Counted from the stretch's first letter, positions 1 through 5,556 are shown. The stretch: DNA of 6,201 nucleotides from an uncultured bacterium (GCA_905215835.1 CAJMRR010000125.1:1-6201), one strand, 5' to 3'. Translations and numbers: made by a program. Notes: generated by a model not told the origin, from the letters alone.

Positions 1-512
1 GCTGCTCGCTCTTGCTTATGGATCACCTGTTTGAGCTGGGGCACGAGCAGATTCGCTATATTGGCGGCCCGTCGTTCTCGGTCGACGAGCAATTTCGTCG
101 TGCCGGTTGGCAGGATGCACTCGAGCGTAAACACATCGAGCCGGCAGAGCCGCTCGAGGGCGACTGGTCTGCCAACAGCGGTTACGAGGCTGGCAGGTAC
201 CTGGCCGAGCACGATCGCACCATGACGGCGATTTACGCGGCAAACGACCAGATGGCAAATGGCGCGATTGCAGCGCTGCGCGATAACGGTCTGCGCGTGC
301 CCGAGGACGTGAGCGTGGTGGGCGTCGATGACTCGCTCGACGACTTTGTCGCGCATAACGAGCTCACGACCGTTCGTTTCGATTTGCATCAGCGTGGACG
401 CGAGGTATTCGAGCATGCGGTTCCCAAGGCGGGGGCAACGGACAAAACCGTCGCCATTCGCATCCCTGGTCAGCTCATCGTTCGACATACCACAGCAGAG
501 CCGCTCGCATAG
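1..512 (+). CDS. LacI-family transcriptional repressor, C-terminal part (5' truncated)
   Basis: The gene is cut by the left edge; the frame is open from base 3 and ends at TAG 510-512, giving 169 residues. What remains is the second half of the sugar-binding (periplasmic-binding-protein-like) domain of a LacI/GalR repressor. Seen in the sequence are HLFELGHEQIRYIGGP, the ligand-pocket arginine region QFRRAGWQDAL, the AANDQMANGAIAAL helix, the family stretch VPEDVSVVGVDD, and LTTVRFDLHQRGRE near the end. All of these are typical of the family. The N-terminal helix-turn-helix lies outside the window, so neither the operator nor the effector sugar can be inferred. No gene follows closely in the same operon: fprA starts 130 bp later with its own promoter-like leader. 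The TTG at 12 is an internal codon and not a real start. Confidence 0.93.
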   Translation, partial: CSLLLMDHLFELGHEQIRYIGGPSFSVDEQFRRAGWQDALERKHIEPAEPLEGDWSANSGYEAGRYLAEHDRTMTAIYAANDQMANGAIAALRDNGLRVPEDVSVVGVDDSLDDFVAHNELTTVRFDLHQRGREVFEHAVPKAGATDKTVAIRIPGQLIVRHTTAEPLA

Positions 513-527
513 TTTTTGCAGGTAAAC

Positions 528-543
528 GGCGGTATATTCCGCC
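528..543 (+). other. Small GC hairpin after the LacI-family gene
   Basis: GGCGG (528-532) and CCGCC (539-543) can form a 5-bp stem with a TATATT loop, 16 bases after the repressor stop codon. It could help end the repressor transcript. The stem is short and is followed by TAAATT rather than a T-run, so it is not a convincing intrinsic terminator. Confidence 0.25.
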
Positions 544-572
544 TAAATTCCAATCGATAAGGATGCTGACAG

Positions 573-625
573 ATAGCCGTGGCTATGAAGGCGAGTGTTA
601 TGATAGACGGGTTCTTTTGTCTATC
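573..625 (+). promoter_or_regulatory. Two inverted repeats with ATAG-type half-sites in the fprA leader
   Basis: The first repeat is ATAGCC-GT-GGCTAT (573-586). The second is GATAGAC (602-608) and GTCTATC (619-625) with a 10-base spacer. All four half-sites fit ATAG[C/A]C on one strand or the other. The first repeat lies just upstream of the predicted -10 element. The second overlaps the -10 element and the expected transcription start. This is the geometry of an operator array for a dimeric repressor controlling fprA. The second repeat could also fold as an RNA hairpin directly before the ribosome binding site. The regulator is unknown. The repeats themselves are seen directly; the function is inferred. 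Confidence 0.45.
596..604 (+). promoter_or_regulatory. Extended -10 promoter element of fprA
   Basis: TGTTATGAT matches the extended -10 pattern TGnTATAAT with one mismatch in the hexamer (TATGAT, 599-604). No good -35 hexamer sits 16-18 bases upstream, which extended -10 promoters often tolerate. Transcription would start near 611 and give a leader of about 30 bases containing the ribosome binding site. Confidence 0.5.
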
Positions 626-626
626 T

Positions 627-632
627 AGGAGG
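627..632 (+). promoter_or_regulatory. fprA: Ribosome binding site that sets the fprA start
   Basis: AGGAGG lies 9 bases before the ATG at 642. It is the only strong Shine-Dalgarno sequence in the leader. It rules out the in-frame upstream ATG at 579, which lies before the predicted transcription start and has no such site. Confidence 0.85.
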
Positions 633-641
633 CTTTGCCTG

Positions 642-1802
642 ATGGAGATCACCAAGGATATCCGCCACATCGGTGTCGACGATCACGACATTGACCTGTT
701 CGAGGGCCAGTACGACGTGTCCGAGAACGGCATGGCATACAACAGCTATGTTATCTTGGGCGATAAAATCGCTGTCGCCGATTCGGTTGACGCTGGCTTT
801 GTCGACGAATGGCTCGGCAACCTCGAGGCCGCGCTAGACGGCCGTACGCCCGACTACCTGGTCGTCCATCACATGGAGCCCGATCACTCCGCCGGTATCG
901 CCGCCTTTATGGAGCGCTATCCCCAGGCACAGATTGTGGCCAGTATGGGCGCCTTCCGCATGATGGTCAACTACTTTGGCACCGACTACCCCGAGCGCAA
1001 GATGGTCGTCAAAGAGGGCGACGTGCTCGATCTGGGCGGTCACAGCCTAACGTTTGTCGGCGCTCCCAACGTTCACTGGCCCGAGGTGATCTTCTCCTAC
1101 GAGTCTACCGACAAGGTGCTCTTTAGTGCCGACGGCTTTGGCAAGTTCGGCGCCAACGACATCGAGGACCCGGAAGGCTGGGCTTGCGAAGCGCGCCGCT
1201 ACTACTTTGGCATCGTCGGTAAGTTCGGCAAGTTCGTGCAGACCGTCCTCAAGAAGGCCGCCGACCTGGACATCCGGATCATCTGCCCGCTCCACGGCCC
1301 CGTGCTGACCGAGAACCTGGGCTATTACCTCGACACCTATAACACCTGGTCGAGCTATCAGCCCGAGGACGAGGGCATCACGATTGCCTATGCGAGCGTG
1401 TACGGCCATCTGAAGGCTGCCGTTGAGGAGCTCGCATCTGCTCTCGAGGCCCGCGGCCAGAAGGTCTCCGTCTTTGACCTGGCTCGCGATGATATGGCCG
1501 AGGCCGTTGAGGATGCGTTCCGCTATGACCGTCTGGTGCTCGCCTCCATCACCTATCAGGGCGAGATCTTCCCGTTCATGAGCACCTTTATCCACACGCT
1601 TGCCGAGCACGCCTATCAGAACCGTACGGTGGCGCTCGTTGAGGCCGGCTCCTGGGCGCCCACCGCTGCCAAGGTTATGACCAAGGAGCTCGAGGGCATG
1701 AAGGACATCACCCTGGCGCAGAACAAGGTGACCGTGCTGGGCTCGCTCAACGACGCCTCGCGCGCTCAGATCGAGGTTCTCGCCGACGAGCTATCCAAGT
1801 AG
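642..1802 (+). CDS. fprA: Flavodiiron protein (FprA-type A flavoprotein, O2/NO reductase)
   Basis: The product is 386 residues, the usual length for the family. Flavodiiron proteins are soluble cytoplasmic enzymes that reduce O2 to water and/or NO to N2O, usually fed by rubredoxin or a related reductase; they protect anaerobes from oxygen. The N-terminal metallo-beta-lactamase-like domain (about 1-245) has the diiron ligands H77-x-E79-x-D81, with H82 next to them, then H145 (NVHWPE), D164 (SADGFG) and H218 (CPLHGP). The C-terminal flavodoxin domain (about 247-386) begins with the FMN-binding loop IAYASVYGHLKAA and has the later EAGSWAP loop. No rubredoxin or reductase domain is fused, so an electron donor must be encoded elsewhere. 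The gene appears to be transcribed alone: it has its own promoter-like leader and a strong terminator just after its stop. O2 versus NO preference cannot be read from the sequence. Confidence 0.95.
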   Translation: MEITKDIRHIGVDDHDIDLFEGQYDVSENGMAYNSYVILGDKIAVADSVDAGFVDEWLGNLEAALDGRTPDYLVVHHMEPDHSAGIAAFMERYPQAQIVASMGAFRMMVNYFGTDYPERKMVVKEGDVLDLGGHSLTFVGAPNVHWPEVIFSYESTDKVLFSADGFGKFGANDIEDPEGWACEARRYYFGIVGKFGKFVQTVLKKAADLDIRIICPLHGPVLTENLGYYLDTYNTWSSYQPEDEGITIAYASVYGHLKAAVEELASALEARGQKVSVFDLARDDMAEAVEDAFRYDRLVLASITYQGEIFPFMSTFIHTLAEHAYQNRTVALVEAGSWAPTAAKVMTKELEGMKDITLAQNKVTVLGSLNDASRAQIEVLADELSK

Positions 1803-1825
1803 CGACACATTCACTTCTGATGCTC

Positions 1826-1863
1826 AACCACCACAAAGGAGACCTTTGTGGTGGTTTTTGTTT
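1826..1863 (+). terminator. Rho-independent terminator after fprA
   Basis: AACCACCACAAAGG (1826-1839) pairs perfectly with CCTTTGTGGTGGTT (1843-1856) around an AGA loop, a 14-bp stem, and is followed by a T-rich tract running to 1863. It starts 24 bases after the fprA stop. On the minus strand the convergent DeoR-family gene stops right against it, but no T-run follows the hairpin in that direction, so it probably works mainly for fprA. Confidence 0.92.
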
Positions 1864-2665
1864 AAGCGCCGGCGATGACGAGGGCTGGACGTGAGCTGTC
1901 AGTGGCCTTGGCGATCGAGGTGGCGACGGCATGGTCGGGGTCACGGTCCATCACGATGGAGTCGACATCGGCAAGCTCGGCAAAGCGGTACATGCCGCGT
2001 CCGTTAACCTTGCTGGCGTCCATGAGGGCGACGCTTTGATGGGCCGCGGCGATCATAGCCGTTTTGGTCTCGGCCATCTGGGGAAAGTCGGTCGTAAAGC
2101 CGCAGATGGGGACAAAGGCGCCGGGGCACATGACGGCCAGATCGGCATGGACCATTTGGAGCGCCTGCATGGTAAGTGGGCCGTACAGATAGCGATGGCC
2201 TTTGCGCAGCGCCCCGCCCAGCATGACGACATCGACCGAGGGCATGCTCTCGTCGATGTAATCGGCAATGGTAATGTCGGCCGTGATGACGGTGATGCCA
2301 TCTCGCTGGTCGAGGAGCCGGACAAACTCGAGCGCCGTGGTGCCCGAGTCGACGAGCAGCGTGTCGCCGTCATTGACGAGCTCGATGGCGCTTTGTGCGA
2401 TGGCCTGCTTGGCGGCGACGTTGACATTGATGCGGCGATCCTGCGTGGAGACGGTCAGGCGTTTGTGGAGCGAGACGGCGCCGCCGTGTGTGCGGCGCAG
2501 CTTGCCTGCTTCGGCGAGCGCGTCCAGGTCGGCGCGGGCGGTGACGGAGGACACGCCAAAGGTCTGGGCGATTTCTGCTACCTGCACCGAGGCGTTATGA
2601 TCGAGCATTTTCATAATGGCGGTACGGCGTTCGTCGGCAAAAGCACGGTTGGTGGCTTGGGCCAT
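1862..2665 (-). CDS. DeoR/GlpR-family transcriptional repressor
   Basis: The product is 267 residues, typical for DeoR-family sugar-phosphate-responsive repressors. The N-terminal winged helix-turn-helix spans about 10-66: the VAEIAQTFGVSSVTARADL recognition region is followed by LRRTHGGAV, the family hallmark. The C-terminal effector domain (about 80-267) has the isomerase-like fold signatures DSGTTA (106-111), MLGGALR, the GFTTDF and ETK stretches (about 189-201), and DASK (216-219), which bind phosphorylated sugars in characterised relatives. The start at 2665 is preferred over the in-frame ATG at 2722 because GGAG sits 5 bases before it, while the upstream ATG lacks a good site and lies inside the operator-like repeats. 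The gene is divergent from the aldolase gene, which suggests control of sugar-phosphate use. The effector is unknown; relatives such as AgaR, GatR, FruR and GlpR sense different sugars. Confidence 0.92.
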   Translation of the reverse strand: MAQATNRAFADERRTAIMKMLDHNASVQVAEIAQTFGVSSVTARADLDALAEAGKLRRTHGGAVSLHKRLTVSTQDRRINVNVAAKQAIAQSAIELVNDGDTLLVDSGTTALEFVRLLDQRDGITVITADITIADYIDESMPSVDVVMLGGALRKGHRYLYGPLTMQALQMVHADLAVMCPGAFVPICGFTTDFPQMAETKTAMIAAAHQSVALMDASKVNGRGMYRFAELADVDSIVMDRDPDHAVATSIAKATDSSRPALVIAGA

Positions 2666-2670
2666 GCTTG

Positions 2671-2674
2671 CTCC
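2671..2674 (-). promoter_or_regulatory. Ribosome binding site of the DeoR-family gene
   Basis: Read on the minus strand, GGAG is followed by 5 bases and the ATG at 2665. It supports the shorter 267-residue product over a 286-residue form starting at 2722. Confidence 0.6.
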
Positions 2675-2708
2675 ATTCTCGGCTAAATTTGCAGGAATTG
2701 TGTTGACT

Positions 2709-2766
2709 CTATTTTCGTTCATTTTCTTTTTGAGTAAGAAAACACCTTTCGATTACTTATCTTTTC
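2709..2766. promoter_or_regulatory. TTTC-repeat region, possible DeoR-family operator
   Basis: In an AT-rich stretch on the plus strand, TTTC occurs at 2713, 2723, 2747 and 2763, in contexts such as TTTTCGTTCATTTTCTTTTT (2712-2731) and CCTTTCGATTACTT. Several DeoR-family proteins (AgaR, GlpR, IolR-like) bind operators made of repeated TTTCRTT-type units. The repeats lie at and downstream of the predicted -10 of the repressor gene, a natural place for autorepression. The first two copies are 10 bp apart, one helical turn. The link to this regulator is inference. Confidence 0.45.
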
Positions 2767-2793
2767 TATAAAAGAAAGACGCTGAACGCTCAA
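2765..2793 (-). promoter_or_regulatory. Promoter of the DeoR-family gene
   Basis: On the minus strand, TTGAGC (2793-2788) and TATAGA (2770-2765) are separated by exactly 17 bases. Each matches the sigma-70-type consensus at 4 of 6 positions. Transcription would start near 2758 and run through the TTTC repeats, leaving a leader of roughly 90 bases before the ATG at 2665. Confidence 0.5.
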
Positions 2794-2883
2794 AATTCAA
2801 TATCGAACATGTCAGCTCGGCTCAAATTCCTTCCGTTTGCTTTTCAAAAACGACGGTATTGACCTGCATGGGCTCAATATCTC

Positions 2884-2942
2884 GCACGTGCAAAGCCGCT
2901 GAATTTCATACAATGAGCGCAGTAAAACGCAAGGTAAAACGC
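2884..2942 (+). promoter_or_regulatory. Candidate aldolase promoter region with a palindrome and a direct repeat
   Basis: TACAAT (2909-2914) matches the -10 consensus at 5 of 6 positions. No good -35 is spaced for it; instead the 8-bp perfect palindrome GCACGTGC (2884-2891) occupies that position, as an activator site might. Downstream, the 9-base direct repeat GTAAAACGC occurs at 2922-2930 and 2934-2942, in the expected leader. A TTGACC at 2859-2864 has no matching -10 hexamer. The gap between the two start codons (2666-2999) is 334 bp, and I see no further gene in it. Confidence 0.3.
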
Positions 2943-2980
2943 CTTGTGAACAACTACGCCCGATGTCCAGATGCGGGCGA

Positions 2981-2990
2981 GGGAGAGGAG
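2981..2990 (+). promoter_or_regulatory. Ribosome binding site that sets the aldolase start
   Basis: GGGAGAGGAG ends 9 bases before the ATG at 3000. It decides against the in-frame upstream codons at 2859 (TTG) and 2913 (ATG), which would add an N-terminal extension unlike the family. Confidence 0.8.
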
Positions 2991-2999
2991 CAAACGCTC

Positions 3000-3857
3000 A
3001 TGGCACTTGTTACCACCGAAAAGATGCTCAAGGACGCTCAGGCCGGCCACTACGCCGTCGGCGCGTTCAACGTCGAGAACCTCGAGTTTGTTATGGCCGT
3101 TCTGGCCGCTGCCGAGGAGACCAAGTCCCCCGTCATCATGCAGACCACCCCGGGCACCATCAAGACCGCTGGTCTGGACTACTTCTACGGCATGGTCAAG
3201 GCTGCCGCCGAGCGCGCTTCCGTGCCCGTCGCTCTGCACCTCGATCACGGCGATGGCTATGACCGCTGCATGCAGGCTTTCCGCACCGGCTACACCTCTG
3301 TCATGATCGACGGTTCGCACGAGTCCTTCGAGGACAACATCGCCCTGACCAAGTCCGTCGCCGATGCTGGCCGCGCCATGGGCGTGCCCGTCGAGGCAGA
3401 GCTCGGCAAGGTTGGCGGCAAGGAGGACGACGGTCCCGCGGTTGAGGGCGAGAGCCCCTACACCGATCCGGCTGAGGCCAAGGAGTTCGTCGAGCGCACT
3501 GGCTGCACCTCTCTCGCTATTGGCGTTGGCACCAGCCACGGTGTGTACACGAGCGATCCGCACATCGAGCAGTCCGTGGTCAAGGCCATCCGCGACGCCG
3601 TCGACGTGCCGCTGGTTCTGCACGGCACCTCCGGTGTGCCCGATGAGCAGGTTGCCGAGGCTGTGAAGAACGGCATCTGCAAGGTTAACTACGCCACCGA
3701 GCTGCGTCAGGCCTACACCAAGGGCTTCATGGCCTACATGGCCGAGAACCCCGCCTGCTTCGATCCCAAGAAGCCGGCCAAGGAGGGCATGCGTGAGATC
3801 ACCGAGCTGGTTAAGATCCGCATGACCAACCTCAACTCTGTGGGCAAAGCAGAGTAA
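3000..3857 (+). CDS. fba: Class II (zinc) fructose/tagatose-bisphosphate aldolase
   Basis: The product is 285 residues, the normal length of the shorter class II aldolases (Bacillus Fba, GatY, KbaY). It cleaves fructose-1,6- or tagatose-1,6-bisphosphate to dihydroxyacetone phosphate and glyceraldehyde 3-phosphate in the cytoplasm. Visible features are the N-terminal VGAFNVENLEF, the catalytic D82 and zinc ligand H83 in ALHLDHGDGYD, the SVMIDGSHESFEDN block, E134 in VEAELGKVGG, zinc ligand H180 in GVGTSHG, zinc ligand H208 in VLHGTSG, and the phosphate-binding KVNYATEL. The sequence does not by itself separate fructose- from tagatose-type enzymes. The divergent DeoR-family gene hints at a regulated sugar route, while a lone gene with an ordinary leader fits glycolytic Fba equally well. 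Codon use is strongly biased toward C-ending codons, suggesting high expression. A large palindrome follows its stop codon. Confidence 0.93.
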   Translation: MALVTTEKMLKDAQAGHYAVGAFNVENLEFVMAVLAAAEETKSPVIMQTTPGTIKTAGLDYFYGMVKAAAERASVPVALHLDHGDGYDRCMQAFRTGYTSVMIDGSHESFEDNIALTKSVADAGRAMGVPVEAELGKVGGKEDDGPAVEGESPYTDPAEAKEFVERTGCTSLAIGVGTSHGVYTSDPHIEQSVVKAIRDAVDVPLVLHGTSGVPDEQVAEAVKNGICKVNYATELRQAYTKGFMAYMAENPACFDPKKPAKEGMREITELVKIRMTNLNSVGKAE

Positions 3858-3881
3858 CAGCAAGGGTACTCTGATCCCACC

Positions 3882-4034
3882 GGACGGCTTGGGCGGGTCC
3901 CCGTACTTAGTTTCCAAAACGTCCTCGCGCATGAAGGCCCCCGTTGCCTCGCTTCTACGAAGCGTTGGCAACGGGGGCCTTCGCGCTGCGGAATGATTTT
4001 GGAAACTAAGTACGGGGACCCGCCCAAGCCGTCC
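3882..4034. repeat. 153-bp nested palindromic element (REP/MITE-like)
   Basis: The outer arms 3882-3919 and 3997-4034 are a perfect 38-bp inverted repeat that includes GTCCCCGTACTTAGTTTCC. Inside is a second perfect repeat, GAAGGCCCCCGTTGCC (3933-3948) with GGCAACGGGGGCCTTC (3967-3982). Inside that is CGCTTC-TAC-GAAGCG (3950-3964). All three share a centre near 3957-3958, so the whole element can fold as one hairpin. GCGC (3927-3930/3983-3986) can also pair. It starts 24 bases after the aldolase stop. No T-run follows, so it is not a canonical intrinsic terminator, though the inner stem could slow or end transcription. No clear target-site duplication is visible. The form suggests a dispersed palindromic repeat or a non-autonomous mobile element; copy number cannot be judged here. 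Confidence 0.85.
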
Positions 4035-4566
4035 TGCTCGATCGCCCTTGTGGCGTTGGGGCTGAAGGGGTGGGGCGCGAGGGGCGCTTTGTTGATGAGG
4101 GGTTAGTATGCCCGGGCTTGGTTGGGGAATGACTTGTTTAGGGATGCTTGGAGTTTTTCGAACGATGCTCGCAAGTTAAGATTCTGATCGGTTGAGCGTT
4201 TGGCTTTTGGGGTTGGGGAGTCGAGGAGGCCGTTTCTCTGTGTCGGGGGGAAGGAGAAAAGGTCTGCATGTTTTAGGGATGGCTGCTGTGCTGCGTCATT
4301 GGAAGAATGCATGCTTATGCGGCCTCCTCGATGTCCACCAAAAGGTTGCGCACGGGGTGTGCTGCTAGGTCCCGTGCGTTGGCAGTATTATGCCGCGGCT
4401 GCTGCAAAGAAGTGCTAAAGAAAGGCTTAATGAGGTTTGACGTTGCGATGAAACCGCAGGTAAAAGCTATCGAGTAACACTCTTGAAAGGTTTTGGGCTT
4501 AAGGGCTTTCTAAGGTTTGTGGCACGGATGTGGCTTGCCTGTGTGGGGCGTGTGGACGGCTCGTTC
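4035..4566. other. Gene-poor G/T-rich interval
   Basis: About 530 bp between the palindrome and the stop of the Nudix-Vsr gene has no recognisable gene. The left part (4040-4300) is markedly G/T-rich on the plus strand. An 8-bp inverted repeat CGCACGGG/CCCGTGCG lies at 4349-4356 and 4371-4378. I see no T-run hairpin that would end the Nudix-Vsr transcript. The minus strand from about 4510 to 4315 is open in one frame and ends with VDIEEAA and TAA (4317-4315), but it lacks an ATG and could be a decayed gene end. Only the small ORF at 4103-4312 has a start and a ribosome binding site. Confidence 0.5.
4103..4312 (-). CDS. Possible small hypothetical protein (69 residues)
   Basis: This minus-strand frame begins at ATG 4312, preceded by GAGGAGG with a 10-base spacing, and ends at TAA 4103. 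The product would be hydrophilic and rich in S, N, Q, K and P, with no membrane segment and no motif I recognise. Its composition mirrors the C/A-rich minus strand of this interval. The ribosome binding site is also the codons for IEEA in a frame that stops 2 bases before this ATG, so two decayed or overlapping small frames may lie here. It could equally be noncoding. Confidence is low. Confidence 0.2.
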   Translation of the reverse strand: MHSSNDAAQQPSLKHADLFSFPPTQRNGLLDSPTPKAKRSTDQNLNLRASFEKLQASLNKSFPNQARAY

Positions 4567-5556
4567 CTAGCGCTGCGGCTCTGCAGTGCGCACCTGCTCG
4601 ATGACCTTTTCCATGGTGGCGTCGATGCGGTCCTTTTTGAGTTCGCATTCCCAGATGGTTATGGGCGTCCAGCCCATTTGGGTAAGCGCGTCGATGGCAG
4701 CGCGGTCGCGCTCGACGTTGCGACGGAACTTTGCCTCCCAAAACTCAACGTTGCGCTTGGGCTTGCTAGGGTTGCACTTGGGGCAGCGGTGCCAAAAGCA
4801 ACCGTTGACGAAGATGGCGATCTTGCGCCCGGGGAAGGCGATATCGGGTTTGCCGGGAACCTTCCATTCCAAACGATAGCCCGTGAGGCCCGCGGCGCGC
4901 AGGCGCTGACGTACGAGCAGCTCGGGTTTGGTGTTCGCACGCTTGTTGCCCTTCATGGACTTTTTTATAGCGGCGCGACGGCGCACCAGTTCGCGCTCGT
5001 CGGCTGAAAGGTCCGAGGTATCGATGCCGTCGAGCAGACCGGGCTTGGGACGCTTTTTGCTGCGGCGCTTAGGTGCGCGCTTGGGCTTGGTGGCGGGCTC
5101 GTCGGCCGTGGCGGCCTCGGCGTCGTTGGCAGTGCCGTTGGCCTCAAGCCGGTCTTCTTTCAACTCAATCAGGGCATCAATGAGCCCCTTGTCGGCGGGC
5201 ATCCACTCAACGGTGGCAAGCGAGGTACGCGGAATCCAACGGATATCGAGCTGGCGGTCGTGCTTCTGGGGTTCATCGGATTCATCGGCGAGCGAGCAGT
5301 AGTAGCACTCCATGGAGAGATGAAAATCGGGGTAGTCGTACTCAACGGTATAGAAATCGCGCAGGTTGGTGACTTTGACCTGCAGCTCTTCCATGAGTTC
5401 GCGTCGCACGGCGTCTTCGGGTGTCTCGCCGCGCATGAGCTTGCCACCGGGGAACTCCCAAAGTCCCTGCATGTCGCCATAGCCGCGCTGCACGGCAAGC
5501 AGCTCATCAGATCCATCCTTGCGAATGATCCCAGCGGCAACATGAACAGTCTTCAA
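4567..5556 (-). CDS. Nudix (MutT-like) hydrolase fused to Vsr mismatch endonuclease
   Basis: One uninterrupted frame encodes 329 residues with two enzyme domains. The Nudix domain (about 1-130) begins MKTVHVAAGIIR and has LWEFPGGK and a Nudix box from G38 to V60 with E44, R52, E53, E56 and E57. It then has VEYDYPDFHLSMECYYC and WMPADKGLID, as in 8-oxo-dGTP-diphosphatase-type MutT proteins. A linker (about 131-195) contains the basic stretch KPKRAPKRRSKKRPKP. The Vsr domain (about 195-325) has TKPELLVRQRL (E212), PGKPDIAF (D238), FVNGCFWH (H256), FWEAKFRRNVERD and WECEL. Vsr enzymes nick beside T:G mismatches. The box glycine before V60 is Q59, and the position of E. coli Vsr H64 is N251. The start is TTG 5556 with AAAGGA 6 bases before it; there is no good ATG nearby. 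The frame stays open further upstream, but that part is antisense to the transporter gene. No DNA methyltransferase gene is in the window. Confidence 0.9.
   Translation of the reverse strand: MKTVHVAAGIIRKDGSDELLAVQRGYGDMQGLWEFPGGKLMRGETPEDAVRRELMEELQVKVTNLRDFYTVEYDYPDFHLSMECYYCSLADESDEPQKHDRQLDIRWIPRTSLATVEWMPADKGLIDALIELKEDRLEANGTANDAEAATADEPATKPKRAPKRRSKKRPKPGLLDGIDTSDLSADERELVRRRAAIKKSMKGNKRANTKPELLVRQRLRAAGLTGYRLEWKVPGKPDIAFPGRKIAIFVNGCFWHRCPKCNPSKPKRNVEFWEAKFRRNVERDRAAIDALTQMGWTPITIWECELKKDRIDATMEKVIEQVRTAEPQR

Noticed and set aside
579..641. Upstream ATG that would lengthen the flavodiiron protein by 21 residues.
   Set aside because: It precedes the predicted promoter, has no ribosome binding site, and the added residues are not part of the family, whereas ATG 642 has AGGAGG 9 bases before it.
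1047..1610. Minus-strand open frame of 187 codons within fprA.
   Set aside because: It is antisense to the well-supported flavodiiron protein and has no domain signature.
1931..2686. Long plus-strand open frame of 251 codons.
   Set aside because: It is antisense to the DeoR-family gene, is glycine/aspartate-rich without motifs, and reflects the GC-rich codon pattern of the real gene.
2874..3971. Long minus-strand open frame of 365 codons.
   Set aside because: It is antisense to the aldolase gene and runs into the palindrome. Its leucine/glycine/valine-rich product is a typical shadow of biased codons.
3882..4034. Reading the palindrome as a CRISPR unit or simple intrinsic terminator.
   Set aside because: There is one copy and no spacers, so it is not a CRISPR. 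No T-run follows either stem, so it is not a canonical intrinsic terminator.
4349..4378. 8-bp CGCACGGG/CCCGTGCG inverted repeat as a terminator for the Nudix-Vsr transcript.
   Set aside because: It lies about 190 bases past the stop codon, has a 14-base loop, and has no T-run on the minus strand.
4483..5007. Plus-strand open frame of 174 codons.
   Set aside because: Most of it is antisense to the Vsr domain, and it has no convincing ribosome binding site or motif.
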